Assembly (NCBI GenBank): GCA_019240375.1
Contig: JAFAYN010000351.1
Coordinates: 1-13,819, forward strand
Length of the DNA: 13,819 nt
Direction: 5' to 3'
Origin: Gemmatimonadota bacterium
GTDB taxonomy: Bacteria > Gemmatimonadota > Gemmatimonadetes > Longimicrobiales > Longimicrobiaceae
Under the pieces are notes generated by a model. It saw nothing but the letters and a program-made list of their open reading frames with translations. It was not told where the DNA came from and ran no database searches. Shown piece by piece: positions 11,974 through 13,819 of this stretch (positions are counted from its first letter, which is position 1; each line of letters begins with the position of its first letter). The position numbers and the translations under genes were made by a program.

Positions 11974-13723
11974 CTCGATCCTCCCTTTGCAGCAGGTTGC
12001 CGATCCACTCCTCCAGGTACTCCGTGCTCCCGGGGAGGAGCGGGATCGCGCCCACGCCCAGCTCGTCCAGCGAGCGCCAGAGGCGCGAGGCGCGGAACAC
12101 CCCCGGCTCCGCCTCGCGGAAGGGGAAGAGCGCCGCCGCCCGGGCGACGATCCGCTCCGGTGCCGCGCCGGGCCCGGGGCGCACGATGGCGTCGCGGTAG
12201 CGGTGCAGCACGTTCAGCGCGTCCTCCGGCGGTCCCGGCGATCCGTAGCGCGCCCGGTACTCCGGCGACGGGTCCACCCGGTACTTGGCGTCCAGCACCA
12301 CCCGGAGCGTCGCGCGGCCGGGGGCGCGCAGCTCCAGCAGCAGGTCGGGCCGCTGCGGCACCAGCAGCGGCTCCCCGCCGAAGCGCGGGTTGTAGACCAG
12401 CGTGACGCGGCGCCGGTCGGCCAGGTCGAAGCGCAGGGCGTGCTCGCGCCCCCGGCGCAGGAGTACGCGCAGCCCGTGCTCCTCCACGGCCAGGAGCCGG
12501 CGGGCGGGGAGCGGGCTCCTGGTCGCCCTCGCCAGCAGGCGGGCGACGGTCAGGAAGCACCAGTACTCGTACAGCACCCCCAGGTCCTTGACCGCCAGCC
12601 GCACCGGCCCACCCTCCAGGTGCAGCCCCTGCCGCAGCAGGAGGGAGGCGGCGTACGCCTCGCGGTACCCCGGCGCGCCGGTGAGCTGCGGCGAGGCGAA
12701 CCCCGGCGGGGGAGCGCCCCGCGCCGCGGCCAGCGGCTCCGCGCGCAGCAGCCGGGCGACCTGACGCTCCAGCGCCTCGATCTCTCCCAGCGAGCGCTCG
12801 CGGCGGGGGGTGGCAGGCAGCTCCGCCTCCTCCCTCCGCAGCCCGGCCAGCCGGCGCAGCACGGCGGCGAGCTGCGCCGCCAGCCAGCGGTGCTCCGGGG
12901 TGTCCAGGGTGGGGCGGGGGCGCCCCTCCGGGATCCACTCGCGCACCGACACTCCCGCCTCCAGCTCCGCCGCGCCGCCGGAGCCGATGCCCCGCAGCAC
13001 CCCGCGGCGCAGCGTGGCGTCGGGGCGGCGCACCCGGTCGGCGCGGGCGGGCTCGGTGGCGCGGGCCATCCCCCAGCGCGGCTGCCGGGCGACTTCCCGG
13101 AGGGCGCGCTCCAGGTCGCCCGCGGCGTGGCGGAGGAGTGCCAGCCACTCCAGGCGCGTGGGGTCCGGCGCGTGCCGGTCGACGCCCAGGTGGAAGGTGG
13201 AGCGCAGGTACTCCAGCACCAGCCCGGCCAGGATCTCCCCGGTGTCGGCGCGGAGGCGGGCGTAGTCCTCGGCGTAGTCCAGCTTGGTGGGGAAGACCTC
13301 CACCTCGAAGTCGAACTCGGCCTCCCCGTCCACCCGTACGGTGAACTCGCTCCGCCCCACCTGCCCGCCGAAGTCGATCCGCCCGTGCACCACCCGCCCG
13401 CCTTCTGAGGCGCGCACCCCGCCCAGGATCACCGGGTCGCGGTGCTCGATCGCCACGCGCCGTCCCTCCGCCGCGCGCAGGTACAGCGAGTACCCGGTCT
13501 GTTCGTACAGGCGCGGCCCGGCCGTCAGCTCCGTCCGCCCGGCCACCTCCTCCTGCACCCCCGCGCGCCAGGTGTTCGCTCCCCAGGCGATGCCCTCGCG
13601 GCGCGGGCGCACTGCCAACCTTCCCGCGGGCGGGGGCGCGGGGGCGAGCACGGCCGGCTCCCCCTCGCGCACGGCGGCCCACACCAGCAGCACGCGGTCG
13701 GTCTCGATCCGGAAGAGGTCCAT
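11963..13723 (-). CDS. DUF2357 / PD-(D/E)XK nuclease (McrBC-like restriction component)
   Basis: A 586-residue protein with an N-terminal beta-rich domain (1-145, ending in FDFEVEVFPTKLDYAEDYARL), a charged helical middle (150-330) and a C-terminal nuclease domain. The nuclease signature is LGVLYEYWCFLTVARLL (381-397, Glu386), QRPDLLLEL (457-465, Asp460), VVLDAKYRVD (475-484, Asp478-x-Lys480) and EDALNVLHRYRDAIV (500-514). This matches the DUF2357 plus PDDEXK_7 layout known from defence loci, where the protein is usually encoded just after a McrB-like AAA+ ATPase and supplies DNA cleavage. The gene upstream ends 1 base before its ATG and is cut by the window edge, so the partner cannot be confirmed. 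All the acidic and lysine residues of the core motif are present. Confidence 0.85.
   Translation of the reverse strand: MDLFRIETDRVLLVWAAVREGEPAVLAPAPPPAGRLAVRPRREGIAWGANTWRAGVQEEVAGRTELTAGPRLYEQTGYSLYLRAAEGRRVAIEHRDPVILGGVRASEGGRVVHGRIDFGGQVGRSEFTVRVDGEAEFDFEVEVFPTKLDYAEDYARLRADTGEILAGLVLEYLRSTFHLGVDRHAPDPTRLEWLALLRHAAGDLERALREVARQPRWGMARATEPARADRVRRPDATLRRGVLRGIGSGGAAELEAGVSVREWIPEGRPRPTLDTPEHRWLAAQLAAVLRRLAGLRREEAELPATPRRERSLGEIEALERQVARLLRAEPLAAARGAPPPGFASPQLTGAPGYREAYAASLLLRQGLHLEGGPVRLAVKDLGVLYEYWCFLTVARLLARATRSPLPARRLLAVEEHGLRVLLRRGREHALRFDLADRRRVTLVYNPRFGGEPLLVPQRPDLLLELRAPGRATLRVVLDAKYRVDPSPEYRARYGSPGPPEDALNVLHRYRDAIVRPGPGAAPERIVARAAALFPFREAEPGVFRASRLWRSLDELGVGAIPLLPGSTEYLEEWIGNLLQREDRGDG
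11980..11986 (-). promoter_or_regulatory. Shine-Dalgarno of the barrel gene, inside the nuclease gene
   Basis: AGGGAGG lies 6 bases before GTG 11973 and inside the last codons of the nuclease gene. It fixes the GTG start and the coupling of the two genes. Confidence 0.7.
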
Positions 13724-13724
13724 C

Positions 13725-13819
13725 CTACAGCCAGAAGGAGGTGAACCCCTCCGCCAGGAAGCGCTCCCACATCAGCGCCAGGCGGGCGGCGGTGCGCGGG
13801 AAGCGGGCGCCGGGGAGCG
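13725..13819 (-). CDS. C-terminal end of an unidentified gene upstream of the nuclease
   Basis: Reading the minus strand from the right edge, an open frame codes for 30 whole residues ending ALMWERFLAEGFTSFWL and a TAG at 13727-13725, 1 base before the nuclease ATG. The tight spacing and continuous frame indicate a real upstream gene in the same operon. By family habit it should be a McrB-like AAA+ ATPase, but the visible tail holds no motif to prove it. Confidence 0.55.
   Translation of the reverse strand, partial: LPGARFPRTAARLALMWERFLAEGFTSFWL

Noticed and set aside
11681..13408. 575-codon plus-strand ORF
   Set aside because: Antisense to the nuclease and barrel genes; Arg/Gln/His-rich shadow without domain features.

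Overview
The window is very GC-rich DNA (estimated near 70% G+C) with dense genes, long antisense shadow ORFs and strong third-position GC. Secreted proteins end their signal peptides in Ala-x-Ala-Gln style, an S9 peptidase is present, and the regulatory signals look like ordinary sigma-70 promoters. Together this suggests a Gemmatimonadota bacterium, perhaps of the Longimicrobium group. That assignment is an inference from style, not from a marker gene.

Left part (1-3266): a lasso-peptide-type RiPP locus. An asparagine-synthetase-like macrolactam cyclase runs left off the window edge (minus strand). Diverging from it are a PqqD-like recognition element (B1) and a B2 transglutaminase-like leader peptidase, overlapping by ATGA. 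No convincing precursor peptide or exporter is inside the window. A PhzF-family epimerase/isomerase follows on the same strand behind a very strong Shine-Dalgarno sequence.

Middle (3300-4843): a two-gene unit with its own good promoter (TTGACA-17-TAGCTT) and a perfect inverted repeat at the predicted transcription start. It encodes an unrecognised proline-rich protein and a MerR-like winged-helix protein that overlap by GTGA. The MerR-like reading frame runs at its end into a dispersed palindromic repeat, giving a tail found again as DNA about 5.5 kb downstream. Convergent to it is a RecQ helicase with an unusual C-terminal layout. Diverging from recQ are two separately promoted genes for exported proteins: one of unknown function and one S9 prolyl-oligopeptidase-like peptidase.

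Right part (9813-13819): a 541-base non-coding stretch packed with palindromes and repeated GGGGGATCAAG units, then four minus-strand features. In transcription order these are the end of an unknown gene cut by the window edge, a DUF2357/PD-(D/E)XK nuclease of the kind that usually partners a McrB-like ATPase, and a small outer-membrane barrel protein translationally coupled to it, closed by a strong intrinsic terminator. After a regulatory gap comes a lipoprotein with SH3-like and CHAP (cell-wall hydrolase) domains.

The most interesting points are the split lasso locus without a visible precursor, the nuclease-barrel coupling, the hairpin-led MerR pair, and the repeat-rich gap.
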